From Gammaproteobacteria bacterium (GTDB lineage Bacteria > Pseudomonadota > Gammaproteobacteria > Steroidobacterales > Steroidobacteraceae): a stretch of DNA of 64,000 nt. This document shows positions 1 to 8,737 of this stretch, piece after piece. Positions within the stretch are counted from its first letter, which is position 1; each line of letters begins with the position of its first letter. The stretch lies in contig PKRE01000002.1 of assembly GCA_017577615.1 (NCBI GenBank), forward strand, positions 434,001 to 498,000, read 5' to 3'. Both the position numbers and the translations under genes were made by a program. The notes beneath the pieces were generated by a model. That model was not told the origin of the DNA. It did not search any database and saw only the letters and a program-made list of their open reading frames with translations.

Positions 1-1
1 C

Positions 2-217
2 GTGACGTTCACGATCGATCCGCGTGCACTCGGCCTCGTGCCGGGAACCTACTCCGTGCGCGTGGAGACCGCGAGCGGCGAGACGCCGACGGTGGAGATC
101 GTCGGGAGGCTCGAGAACGTCCGCATGTCGGCAAGCCACGGTCCGGTGCTCGAAGTGGCCCACGTTGGCCAAGTGGCACCGGCGGCGATCACCGCGTTCA
201 ACGGCCGCGCCAGCTAA
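2..217 (+). CDS. flgD: Flagellar hook-capping protein FlgD, C-terminal part (partial)
   Basis: The reading frame is open at the left edge and ends at TAA 215-217, so only the last ~71 residues are present. FlgD caps the growing hook and lets FlgE subunits assemble. The visible part, with PGTYSVRVETASGE followed by a short beta-rich tail, fits the Ig/tudor-like C-terminal domain of FlgD. The main support is position: flgE starts 30 bp downstream, which is the usual flgD-flgE order. The GTG at position 2 is probably internal, not the true start. Confidence 0.75.
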   Translation: MTFTIDPRALGLVPGTYSVRVETASGETPTVEIVGRLENVRMSASHGPVLEVAHVGQVAPAAITAFNGRAS

Positions 218-247
218 CGCATTCATCTTCTATCGAAGGGTAAAGCC

Positions 248-1435
248 ATGAGCTTCAACATCGCTTTGTCGGGCATCAACGCGATCAACACCGAGCTGAA
301 CACGATCAGCCACAACATCGCGAACGCTGCCACATTCGGCTTCAAGTCCACGCGGGCGAACTTTGCGTCGATGTACGCAGGCACACAGCCGACAGGCACG
401 CAGGTGTCCTCGTATACGCAGAGCCTCGAGATCGGTGGCGGCGTGCTGACGACGGGACGCTCCATGGATGCTTCCATCCAAGGACGTGGCTTCTTCGTGA
501 CACGCGATGCTTCGGGTGTCGAGGTTTACACGCGCGTCGGTATCTTCGATACCGATAAGGACGGCTATGTGGTCGACAGCTTCGGTCGCCGCGTGCAGGG
601 CTTTGCGACGGTGCCCGGTACGACCACGCTCGGCGCTCTCGGCGATCTGCGGGTCGAGACCGGGCAGGTTCCGGCGCAGGCAACGACGAGCCTGCGTTAC
701 GTGGGCAATCTCTCTGCCGACTGGACGACGCCGACGGTCGCGTTCGATCCCACCGATCCTCAGACCTACAACGCTTCGATCGTCTCGGTCGTCTACGACT
801 CGCTCGGCGTGCAGCACAGTCTCACTCAGTACTTCGTGAAGACCGGACCCAACCAGGTGACCGTGCATTACTCCTTCGATGGAACCGAGCTAGCCGGAGT
901 CACCACGCCACTGAACTTCGATACGAACGGATGGCTGTTGACACCTGCCGCCGCCGTGCCATTGGCTCTCGGTACACCGACCGGTGCCGCGCCGCTCGAG
1001 ATCGCCGTGACCTATGCGGGTACCACCATGACTGCCGGCGAGGCCACAACGAGCACCAATGCGGCCGACGGTTACGCCTCCGGCACGTTCCTGGGCCTGC
1101 AGATCTCGTCGGATGGCTCGGTGTTCGCCCAGTACAGCAACGGCGTCAAGCAGAGCATCGGCACGCTCGCGATTGCCACATTCCCTGCAGAGAATCAGCT
1201 GGTGCAGGTCAGCGACACGGCGTGGACCACCTCGGCCGAATCTGGCACGGCACTGTATTCAACGCCCGGTAGCGGCGTGGCAGGCAAACTCACACCGGGA
1301 GCGCTCGAGCAATCGAACGTAGACATGACCGCAGAGCTCGTGAGCCTCATGTCCGCGCAGCGTAACTACCAAGCCAACACCAAGGTCATCTCCACTCAGA
1401 ACGAGATGATGCGTGCTTTGATGCAGGCCGTCTGA
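248..1435 (+). CDS. flgE: Flagellar hook protein FlgE
   Basis: This encodes 395 residues, close to the ~400 of enterobacterial FlgE, the subunit that polymerises into the flagellar hook. The N-terminus has the rod/hook signature SGINAINTELNTISHNIANA followed by TFGFKSTRANF. The C-terminus has the matching coiled-coil segment LEQSNVDMTAELVSLMSAQR and then NYQANTKVISTQNEMM. The variable middle, about residues 90-330, forms the outer hook domains. The ATG at 248 follows an AAGGG-like ribosome site. The stop overlaps the next start as TGATGG, so flgE and flgF are translationally coupled. Confidence 0.96.
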   Translation: MSFNIALSGINAINTELNTISHNIANAATFGFKSTRANFASMYAGTQPTGTQVSSYTQSLEIGGGVLTTGRSMDASIQGRGFFVTRDASGVEVYTRVGIFDTDKDGYVVDSFGRRVQGFATVPGTTTLGALGDLRVETGQVPAQATTSLRYVGNLSADWTTPTVAFDPTDPQTYNASIVSVVYDSLGVQHSLTQYFVKTGPNQVTVHYSFDGTELAGVTTPLNFDTNGWLLTPAAAVPLALGTPTGAAPLEIAVTYAGTTMTAGEATTSTNAADGYASGTFLGLQISSDGSVFAQYSNGVKQSIGTLAIATFPAENQLVQVSDTAWTTSAESGTALYSTPGSGVAGKLTPGALEQSNVDMTAELVSLMSAQRNYQANTKVISTQNEMMRALMQAV

Positions 1436-2163
1436 TGGATGCGCTGATCTATACCTTGATGAGCGGCGCGGAGCGTGCGTTGCATGCGCAACGTGTCCAC
1501 GCCAACAATCTCGCGAACATCGACACCAACGGTTTTCGTGCCGATCTCGAGCTCGCGACCAGCGAAGCCGTGACGCGCGGCTATGGCTACGATGCGCGCC
1601 ACATGAGCCGCCTCGAGGCCAACGCCGTGTCGACACGCCAGGGTCCACTGCGTGAGACCGGCCGCGATCTCGATGTCGCCATCGTCGGTCAGGGCTACTT
1701 CGCCGTTCAGTTCGGAGAAGGCGAGGCGTACACGCGGGCGGGGCACTTCACCCTCGACCAGGACGGTACGCTCACGCTGAACGGTCGCCCAGTGCTCGGC
1801 GACGGCGGCCCGATCGTCCTGCCCGAGCACTCGGCTGTGCAGATTGGCGAGGACGGCACGATCTCCGTGCGTATGCCCGGGCAACCGGACCTGCAGCCGA
1901 TTGACAAGCTCAAGCTCGTCAATCCTGAGCCCGGTGCCATCACCAAGAACGCCACCGGCCTGATCGTGGCGCGCTCAGGCGAGCCGTTCCCGGCCGACGA
2001 TACCGTGCGCGTCCGCAGCGGCCATCTCGAAGGCAGCAACGTGTCGGCGATCGAAGAGTTGGTGGCGACCATGAATCTGAATCGCGAGTTCGAGATTCAG
2101 ATGAAGCTGTATCGCGCCGCCGATGCCATGGCAGAAGCCGGGAATCGGCTGGTGCGCGAATAG
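1435..2163 (+). CDS. flgF: Flagellar proximal rod protein FlgF
   Basis: This 242-residue protein is of normal FlgF length. FlgF builds the proximal rod with FlgB, FlgC and FliE. The N-terminus (MSGAERALHAQRVHANNLAN, then DTNGF) and the C-terminal helix (SNVSAIEELVATMNLNREFE) are the paired rod-family segments. Between them is the conserved core DVAIVGQGYFAVQ, shared with FlgG. The ATG at 1435 overlaps the flgE stop by one base. Confidence 0.95.
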   Translation: MDALIYTLMSGAERALHAQRVHANNLANIDTNGFRADLELATSEAVTRGYGYDARHMSRLEANAVSTRQGPLRETGRDLDVAIVGQGYFAVQFGEGEAYTRAGHFTLDQDGTLTLNGRPVLGDGGPIVLPEHSAVQIGEDGTISVRMPGQPDLQPIDKLKLVNPEPGAITKNATGLIVARSGEPFPADDTVRVRSGHLEGSNVSAIEELVATMNLNREFEIQMKLYRAADAMAEAGNRLVRE

Positions 2164-2211
2164 GCGATCCGTGAGTTGGAAGGCCACACATATACATAGG
2201 AGTTGCTGAAG

Positions 2212-3000
2212 ATGAACCCCGCGCTGTGGATCAGCAAGACCGGCGTCCAGGCTCAAGACGCCAAGCTGCAGGCCATCGCGAACAATCTCGCCAACGTGAA
2301 CACCGTCGGCTTCAAGCGCGACCGTGTCGTTTTCGAGGATCTGTTCTACCAGATCGATCGCCAGCCAGGCGCTCAAAATGATGACGATACGGTCTCGCCG
2401 TCCGGTGTGCAGCTCGGCAACGGCACACGGCTCGTCGGCACCCAGAAGGTGTTCACGAACGGCAACCTGCAGACGACCGGGCAGTCGCTCGATGTTGCCA
2501 TCGTCGGGCGTGGCTTCCTGCAGATTCAGCTCAGCAACGGCGAAATCGCTTACACGCGCGCAGGTCAGCTGCAGCTCGATTCAGAGGGTAGACTCGTCAA
2601 CGCGCAAGGTTTGCCGCTCGTGCCTGAGATCACGATTCCCACGGAGGCCACTGCCATCACGATCGGCGAGAACGGCATCGTGAGCGCGACGGTGCCCGGC
2701 TCGCCGGCGCCAGTGCAGGTGGGGCAGATCACCTTGGTGAACTTCGTCAATCCGACAGGGCTGCTCGCCCTCGGTGACAACCTGTATCAGGAAACGCTCG
2801 CGAGCGGCGTGCCGATCGAAGGGATTCCCGGCGAGGACGGCTTCGGCAAGCTGAAGCAGGGCGCTCTGGAAGGCTCGAACGTGCAGGTCGTGGAAGAGAT
2901 GGTGGACATGATCGCGGCACAGCGCACCTACGAGATGAACGTGAAGGTGCTTTCCGCCGCGGACAACATGATGCAGACGCTTGCGCAGGCGATCCGATAA
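2212..3000 (+). CDS. flgG: Flagellar distal rod protein FlgG
   Basis: FlgG forms the distal rod that passes through the P and L rings. From ATG 2212 the product has 262 residues, against ~260 in E. coli. It opens with MNPALWISKTGVQAQD and ANNLANVNTVGFKRD, has the core DVAIVGRGFLQIQ, and ends with EGSNVQVVEEMVDMIAAQRT. The frame also contains a TTG at 2203, but AGGAG at 2198-2202 sits 9 bases before ATG 2212 and the family N-terminus begins there, so 2212 is preferred. Confidence 0.96.
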   Translation: MNPALWISKTGVQAQDAKLQAIANNLANVNTVGFKRDRVVFEDLFYQIDRQPGAQNDDDTVSPSGVQLGNGTRLVGTQKVFTNGNLQTTGQSLDVAIVGRGFLQIQLSNGEIAYTRAGQLQLDSEGRLVNAQGLPLVPEITIPTEATAITIGENGIVSATVPGSPAPVQVGQITLVNFVNPTGLLALGDNLYQETLASGVPIEGIPGEDGFGKLKQGALEGSNVQVVEEMVDMIAAQRTYEMNVKVLSAADNMMQTLAQAIR

Positions 3001-3011
3001 AGGCATTACGG

Positions 3012-3713
3012 ATGGAAGTACGGACTGAGAGCCATCCTGACAGGTCGGCGGTCGTGCGCTGGCGCGCACACGTCGTCGCCAGTGTGGCGGCGTTCGCCCT
3101 CTCCGGGTGTGTCGTGTTGCCGCCGCAGGCACCGTCGAACGATCCGCCGCCTCCGCCTCCCGTGTCACCCACGCCGCGTGGCGAAGCGGGCGGTGTGTTC
3201 TCACCGCAGACACCCTGGACATTGGTGTCGGACAGCCGTGCCTTTCGGCCTGGCGATGTGCTCACCGTGGTGCTGCAGGAGGTCACGCAGGCACGTAAGA
3301 GCGCCGATACCAGCATTGGCAAGGAGAGCAGCATCACGATCGATCCGATCGTCGCAGGCGGCGATGCGCTCGACACGGACTTGAGCATCTCCGGTAAGCG
3401 CAAGTTCGGCGGCAGCGCGAGCAGCATCCAGCAGAACGCGCTTCAAGGGTCGATCACGGTCGTCGTCGAGGAAGTCCTGCCGAACGGTCTGCTGCTGATT
3501 CGCGGCGAGAAGACGCTGTATCTCAATCAGGGTGAGGAATTCATACGGCTCGCCGGTTACGTGCGAGCACAAGACATCGACAGTGACAATCGCGTGTCCT
3601 CCCAGCGCATCGCCAACGCGCGCATTGCGTACTCGGGCAGAGGTCCGCTCAACAATGCCAACACAGCAGGTTGGTTGACACGTTTCTTCGCTAGTCCGTG
3701 GATGCCGTTCTGA
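3012..3713 (+). CDS. flgH: Flagellar L-ring lipoprotein FlgH
   Basis: FlgH is the outer-membrane L-ring around the rod. The 233-residue product has a charged N-terminus, a hydrophobic stretch and a lipobox LSGC with Cys at about residue 33. A very Pro-rich linker follows at about 39-54. The body has the family pattern: SDSRAFRPGDVLTVVLQE, then QQNALQGSITVVVEEVLPNG, and LIRGEKTLYLNQGEEFIRL, ending in a short GWLTRFF tail. The stop overlaps the flgI ATG (TGATG at 3711-3715). Confidence 0.95.
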   Translation: MEVRTESHPDRSAVVRWRAHVVASVAAFALSGCVVLPPQAPSNDPPPPPPVSPTPRGEAGGVFSPQTPWTLVSDSRAFRPGDVLTVVLQEVTQARKSADTSIGKESSITIDPIVAGGDALDTDLSISGKRKFGGSASSIQQNALQGSITVVVEEVLPNGLLLIRGEKTLYLNQGEEFIRLAGYVRAQDIDSDNRVSSQRIANARIAYSGRGPLNNANTAGWLTRFFASPWMPF

Positions 3714-4849
3714 TGACTATGCGAAAGTGCCATTTCCTGATCGGACTGGTCGCGACTCTCGTAAGCGCGGCTGTACACGCGGCGGCCGCCGTCCCCGGGC
3801 CGGCACGCAACATCAAGCCGTTGCGTTCGCTCGTGCACGTGGAAGGCGTACGGGAGAACCAGCTCATCGGCTACGGGTTGGTCGTCGGCTTGCAAGGCAC
3901 CGGCGACGGGACGCAGGTGAAGTTCGCCGGTCAGTCCGTGGCGAACATGCTGAAGCAGTTCGGGGTGAAGATCCCCGAGAATGACAATCCGAGATTGCGC
4001 AACGTCGCGACGGTGATGGTGAGCGCAACGTTCCCGCCCGGTTATCGCAAGGGACAGCGCATCGACGTCACAGTATCCTCGATGGGTGATGCCAAGAGTC
4101 TGCGCGGCGGCACCTTGCTGTTGACGCCACTGCGTGGCGCCGATGGAGAGATTTATGCGTTGGCGCAGGGCAATCTGGTGGTAGGCGGCGTGGCTGCGCA
4201 CGGTGCCAGCGGCTCGAGCATCACCGTGAACTCCCCGACGACGGGCCGCATTCCGAACGGCGCCACCATTGAGCGCGAGATCGAAAGCGACTTCGACAAG
4301 CGCCCCACTGTGTTGCTCAGCTTGAAGGTGCCGAGCTTCCAGACCGCAACGAACATCGTTCGTGCAATCAACTCTCGCTATGGCGACATCGCGAGCACAC
4401 GCAATGCGACCAGCGTGGAGGTGCTGGCGCCGACCGATCCCACCGAGCGCGTCGCGTTCGTCGCTGGGTTGGAGTCCTTGATGGTGGATGTCGGCGAGCC
4501 TGTTCCTCGCGTCGTGTTCAACTCTCGCACGGGCACGGTAGTCATCGGTGAAGGCGTGCGCGTACGGGCTGCTGCTGTGTCACACGGCTCGCTGCGAGTG
4601 GTGATCTCGGAGTCGCCACGCGTCAGCCAGCCGGCACCGTTCGGACGCGGCAACACCACCATCGTTCCGCAATCCGAGGTGTCGATCGAACAGGACGGTG
4701 CGCGCATGTTCGCGTGGCCGGAGGGCGTCGATCTGCAAGCGATCATCGATACCGTCAACAGCACGGGTGCGACGCCTGATGACCTCATGGCCATTCTGCA
4801 GGCGCTCGATCAGGTCGGCGCGATCGAAGGCGAGCTGGTGGTGATCTGA
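3713..4849 (+). CDS. flgI: Flagellar P-ring protein FlgI
   Basis: FlgI forms the periplasmic P-ring. From ATG 3713 the product has 378 residues. It starts with a Sec signal peptide (CHFLIGLVATLVSAAVHA) and continues into RNIKPLRSLVHVEGVRENQL and LIGYGLVVGLQGTGDG, which is the FlgI signature. The C-terminus (GVDLQAIIDTVNSTGATPDD, then LMAILQALDQVGAIEGELVV) is also typical. A GTG at 3698 would add five residues before the signal peptide. The ATG that overlaps the flgH stop is more likely, with a third option at 3719. Confidence 0.96.
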   Translation: MTMRKCHFLIGLVATLVSAAVHAAAAVPGPARNIKPLRSLVHVEGVRENQLIGYGLVVGLQGTGDGTQVKFAGQSVANMLKQFGVKIPENDNPRLRNVATVMVSATFPPGYRKGQRIDVTVSSMGDAKSLRGGTLLLTPLRGADGEIYALAQGNLVVGGVAAHGASGSSITVNSPTTGRIPNGATIEREIESDFDKRPTVLLSLKVPSFQTATNIVRAINSRYGDIASTRNATSVEVLAPTDPTERVAFVAGLESLMVDVGEPVPRVVFNSRTGTVVIGEGVRVRAAAVSHGSLRVVISESPRVSQPAPFGRGNTTIVPQSEVSIEQDGARMFAWPEGVDLQAIIDTVNSTGATPDDLMAILQALDQVGAIEGELVVI

Positions 4850-4881
4850 TCACCACCGCCGTGGCAAGCAAAGGGTAGGGG

Positions 4882-5250
4882 ATGACCGAATTGAGAATCG
4901 ACAGCGGGCTGCAGGTAAGACCAGCGAGCAGCGAAGCGACCATCGCGCCTGCAAGCGACCCCCAATACGTCGCAAAACTGCGCGAAGCTGCCGAGAAGTT
5001 TGAAGCCTACTTCATCGCCCAGCTCTTGCGGCAAATGCGCGAGGGAACGCGGGCTTTGGCGAGTGAGGACAGCGTTTTCAACAGCCGCTCGGCACAAGAG
5101 ATGCTGGACATGGCGGATGTGGCGCTCGCCGATTCGCTCGCCACGCAGCGCGCCTTTGGTATCGCAGACATCCTCGTGCAGCAGCTGCTGCCGACGAGCG
5201 CGCAAGCGGGGCTTAAGACATCTGCGGCGCCGGTCGCCTCTTCGAAATGA
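4882..5250 (+). CDS. flgJ: Single-domain FlgJ, rod-binding domain only
   Basis: This 122-residue product matches only the N-terminal rod-capping half of FlgJ: LREAAEKFEAYFIAQLLRQM followed by RSAQEMLDMADVALADSLA. The classical enteric FlgJ has ~310 residues, with a C-terminal peptidoglycan hydrolase that opens the wall for the rod. Here the stop at 5250 is only 27 bp before flgK, so there is no room or remnant for that domain. The gene looks intact but single-domain, which implies that a separate lytic enzyme serves the rod. Confidence 0.9.
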   Translation: MTELRIDSGLQVRPASSEATIAPASDPQYVAKLREAAEKFEAYFIAQLLRQMREGTRALASEDSVFNSRSAQEMLDMADVALADSLATQRAFGIADILVQQLLPTSAQAGLKTSAAPVASSK

Positions 5251-5277
5251 TGAATCGCGGCTTGGTCAGGTAAGGAC

Positions 5278-6654
5278 ATGACGATCATCTACAACGCGCT
5301 CTCGGGAGCGCTCGCGGCACAGGCGGCACTGTCCGCGACGAGCCAGAACGTCGCGAACGTGATGACGCCAGGTTACACCCGCCAAGGTGTCCTGCTCGCC
5401 TCGGTGCAGCCCTTGCAAAGCGGCGCAGTCAGCGCCGGCAGCGGCGTGAAGGTGGCGTCCCTGCTGCGCTTCAGCGACAACTACAAGACCCTGCAGCTGT
5501 GGAGTGCCGCCTCCGAGCTCGGCCGGCGCGAAGCGGTGCTGCCGTACTTCACGCAGCTCGAGCAAGTCTTCGGCGAGGACGAGACCGGCATCAACGCCGG
5601 GCTCGATGCGTTCTTCAGCGCCCTGAACGCCGCCAGTGTCGAGCCGACATCGGCGCCGCTGCGCCAGCAGGTGATCACGACTGCCGACGCGCTCGCACAG
5701 CGCTTCAACAGCCTCAACCAAGTGCTGTCGAATCAGCGGTCGTCTGTCGCGCAACAGCGCTTGGCGGCCATCTCTCACATCAACTCGCTGGCACGTCAGA
5801 TCGCCGAGCTCAACAGGGAGATCGCTCGCACGCAAGGCACGGGGGTCAATGCCTCCGGGCTCATAGACGCGCGCGACTCCAAGATCGACGAGCTCGCCAA
5901 GCTGGTCGCGCTACAAGTCGTCGAGCAGGAAGACGGCTCGCGCAGCATTGCACTGCGCGGCGGTCAACCGCTCGTCATCGGTGCACGCGCCGCGACCATG
6001 GAGGTCGTCGTCAATGCCGACGGCTCACAGACCCTGACCGTGAGCTTCGCCAACGAGACGTTCTCACTGGCCAATACGCCGCTCGGCGGGCTGATGGGTG
6101 GGCTCGACGAGTTCGAGAACGAGACACTCGTGCCATTGATGGAGTCCCTCACCGAGATGGCCCGGCAGCTTGCAGACAACGTCAACAATCAGCTCGCGGC
6201 GGGCTACACCATGGACGGGTCGCCGGGGTTGCCGTTGTTCGAGTTCGACTCGACGGGTGCGACGGGTGTCTTGCATGTGCGCGCCGGCGCTCATGCTGCT
6301 GAGCTCGCCTTCTCGTCGGACCCAGACGCTCCGGCGAACAGCGACAATCTTCAAGAGCTGATCAGACTGCAGCGACGACCGGTCACGATTCCCCTGCTCG
6401 GCGAAGTCGCGCTGTCGGATGCGATCACGCAGCTCGTCGCGCGAGTCGCCATGCAGAGTCAGCAAAACACGACTGCCCACACGACTGCGCAAACCGTGCG
6501 CAACCAGGCGGAAGAGAACTGGAAGTCGACGAGTGGCGTCAACCTCGATGAGGAGGCAGCCAACCTCTTGCAATATCAGCAGATGTATCAGGCGAACATG
6601 AAAGTGATCGCGGTCGCCAACGAGCTCTTCGAAAGCACGCTGGCGATCCTCTGA
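5278..6654 (+). CDS. flgK: Flagellar hook-associated protein 1 FlgK
   Basis: FlgK is the first hook-filament junction protein. The 458-residue product has the N-terminal rod-like motif (SGALAAQAALSATSQNVANV, then MTPGYTRQGV) and the C-terminal motif (VNLDEEAANLLQYQQMYQAN, then MKVIAVANELFE). It is shorter than enteric FlgK (~547). The difference lies in the variable D2/D3 middle, so this is not an obvious truncation. It follows flgJ by 27 bp and precedes flgL by 32 bp. Confidence 0.95.
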   Translation: MTIIYNALSGALAAQAALSATSQNVANVMTPGYTRQGVLLASVQPLQSGAVSAGSGVKVASLLRFSDNYKTLQLWSAASELGRREAVLPYFTQLEQVFGEDETGINAGLDAFFSALNAASVEPTSAPLRQQVITTADALAQRFNSLNQVLSNQRSSVAQQRLAAISHINSLARQIAELNREIARTQGTGVNASGLIDARDSKIDELAKLVALQVVEQEDGSRSIALRGGQPLVIGARAATMEVVVNADGSQTLTVSFANETFSLANTPLGGLMGGLDEFENETLVPLMESLTEMARQLADNVNNQLAAGYTMDGSPGLPLFEFDSTGATGVLHVRAGAHAAELAFSSDPDAPANSDNLQELIRLQRRPVTIPLLGEVALSDAITQLVARVAMQSQQNTTAHTTAQTVRNQAEENWKSTSGVNLDEEAANLLQYQQMYQANMKVIAVANELFESTLAIL

Positions 6655-6686
6655 AACGAGTAGCGACGACCGAGCGGGCGACGATC

Positions 6687-7598
6687 ATGCGCATTGCGAG
6701 CACCCAATATCACGCCACCATGAACACGGCGCTGCAGACAGCGTCGTCGCGGCTGCACGAGATTCTCCAGAAGATGGCGAGCGGCAAGCGCTATCTGCTG
6801 CCTTCCGAGAATCCGATCGCAAATGTTCGGATGTCGCGTCTGGCGCGCGAGGAAGCGATCCTCGATCAGTACCTCGACAATATCGCAACGTTGCAGAGCA
6901 CGTTGGCGCGCCACGAAGCCATCCTCACGAGCATGTCGCAGGACATGCTGAGCGCTCGCGACTTGCTCGTATGGGCCTCCGACGGAAGCAATACGTCCGA
7001 AGACATCATCGCCGTCTCGAGCTCTCTGCGGCCGCTCATGGACAGCATCTTCTACAACGCCAACACGGTCGACGCGGAAGGCCGATACGTCTTCTCGGGC
7101 ACTGCGTCGGATCAGCCGACCATCAGCTACGATCCGAACGCACCCGTGGGTCAACGCTATACGGCCACCGGCAACGAAGAGCTGCAGCTCGTCACGGTCG
7201 GCAATGGCATCACTCAGCCCGCGAATGTGACTCTGCGCGAGATCGCCGACGTCCTGAACGTGCTCGACAACGTCCATACCGTCCTGCAGACACCGGGCGT
7301 CAACGTCAACGACCCGGCAGTGCGTGCCGAACTCACGGCGGCCCTGAACGACCTGGACGATGCGATCAGCCTCAACAGCAGCAAGATCGCGACGCTCGGC
7401 GGCATCCAGAACATCCTCGAGACGCTGCACGTCAACCACACCAATGTCAGCTTGTCCAACAAGCAGGCGGCGCTCGTGATCGGGCAACTCGACTATGCCG
7501 ACGCTGCTGTCAAGCTCAACGGCTATAGCGCTGCCATCCAAGCGACTCAGAAGGCCTATTCGCAGGTGGCCAAGTTGTCACTCTTCGACGCAATCTAG
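6687..7598 (+). CDS. flgL: Flagellar hook-associated protein 3 FlgL
   Basis: FlgL is the second junction protein between hook and filament and belongs to the flagellin superfamily. The 303-residue product (E. coli ~317) starts MRIASTQYHATMNTALQTAS and continues LHEILQKMASGKRYLLPSEN, the flagellin-like N-terminal coiled coil. It ends with a helix around DYADAAVKLNGYSAAIQATQ and KAYSQVAKLSLFD. The middle segment GRYVFSGTASDQPTISYD is the usual FlgL beta domain. Confidence 0.95.
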   Translation: MRIASTQYHATMNTALQTASSRLHEILQKMASGKRYLLPSENPIANVRMSRLAREEAILDQYLDNIATLQSTLARHEAILTSMSQDMLSARDLLVWASDGSNTSEDIIAVSSSLRPLMDSIFYNANTVDAEGRYVFSGTASDQPTISYDPNAPVGQRYTATGNEELQLVTVGNGITQPANVTLREIADVLNVLDNVHTVLQTPGVNVNDPAVRAELTAALNDLDDAISLNSSKIATLGGIQNILETLHVNHTNVSLSNKQAALVIGQLDYADAAVKLNGYSAAIQATQKAYSQVAKLSLFDAI

Positions 7599-7611
7599 GC
7601 AATAGACTGCG

Positions 7612-8691
7612 ATGCAGCTCGCGCACGTCGACTCGGGACGCTCGGTCGGTCCGCGTACAATCGAACGCCATGCCGCGACGCGCAGCGATGCGGCGACGCG
7701 CATCGCTGCTACGACCGAAAGCCAGGCATCAGACGCCGCTCGCCATGCGCGCAGCGCGCGCACAGCGCCCATGCGGGGCGGTCTGCGCAGCTTCGACATC
7801 CAGCTCAATCAGCGGATCGCCGCCGTGCAACGGACGGTGGAGTTCCTGGAACGAGCCGACGCGCAGCTGCAAAGCATCCGAACGGCGCTCGCCGCGCACA
7901 TCGGGCCGGGCCGCGCCGAGCCCGCTAGCGACATCATTGCCGAGCTCTCATACAAGATTCATCAGTTCGAGAGCCTCTGGCGCGAACGGGTTGCTGCAAC
8001 GGGCGGCGCTTTGGACAGCCAGCTCGATCAGGTGGAGCCGGGCGAAGCACAGCTGCGTTTCAAGGTGCGCGGCCTCACGATCGATACGCTTGCGAACGGC
8101 GAGCCCGAGACGCTTTATCTTGCAGTCGGCGGTCGCACGCAGCACGCTGTCGCCGTGGTCATCGAGCCAGGGCTCGATGCGACCGCGATCGCGCAACGTT
8201 TCGATCGCGCACTGGCTCCAAGCGGCGTACGCGTGAGCCGCGATCGCCATGGCGAGCTCGTCTTCAGCGTTCGAGAGACTGACTGGGCCAACACACGGGA
8301 CATACTTGCCATCAAGGGTGACGGCCGCCGCTTCCCGACCGGCCAATTCGCGATCCCTCGTATCGTCCCCGAAGAGCCCCTCGTTCGTCCCGACCTATGG
8401 ACTGTGGACAGCCCGATGGCTCGGCGCGCCACGCTGCAGCAAGTGATCGATGCACAGGAGGCCGTGCGACATGCCCGACAGCTCGCGCTCGAGATGCTGA
8501 GCGACGAAGGGCACAGACTGCAGACAGCCGATGCCACAGCTCGTGCGCAAGAGGGCAAGTGGTGCGAAGACTTCGTGCGCACATTCGCAACGACCGCCGG
8601 TCGCAGGGATTACCGGACGCTCGCTGCGCTGTCCTCAGCGGTGCACGGCATACATCGCGATCGGGTGAGGGCGCTTTTGTTGCGTATGTAG
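7612..8691 (+). CDS. Unrecognised flagellar-operon protein, possibly flagellin/hook-associated related
   Basis: This 359-residue protein starts 13 bp after flgL and is the last gene of the operon, so it is probably co-transcribed. I cannot name it. The first ~50 residues are Arg/Ala/Thr-rich and low in complexity. A helix follows (LRSFDIQLNQRIAAVQRTVE) and then a helical stretch. Residues ~145-245 are beta-rich (FKVRGLTIDTLANGEPETLY, later VRVSRDRHGELVFSVRETDW, then IKGDGRRFPTGQF) and loosely recall the flagellin hook-IN motif. The C-terminal ~100 residues are helical. A later start at Met54 (MRGGLRSF) is possible because the early part is low in complexity. Codon use matches its neighbours. 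Confidence 0.6.
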   Translation: MQLAHVDSGRSVGPRTIERHAATRSDAATRIAATTESQASDAARHARSARTAPMRGGLRSFDIQLNQRIAAVQRTVEFLERADAQLQSIRTALAAHIGPGRAEPASDIIAELSYKIHQFESLWRERVAATGGALDSQLDQVEPGEAQLRFKVRGLTIDTLANGEPETLYLAVGGRTQHAVAVVIEPGLDATAIAQRFDRALAPSGVRVSRDRHGELVFSVRETDWANTRDILAIKGDGRRFPTGQFAIPRIVPEEPLVRPDLWTVDSPMARRATLQQVIDAQEAVRHARQLALEMLSDEGHRLQTADATARAQEGKWCEDFVRTFATTAGRRDYRTLAALSSAVHGIHRDRVRALLLRM

Positions 8692-8737
8692 CGCTGGCCA
8701 CGTGACCTTGGAGCGCGCCGCCCCATCTAATCTCAAC

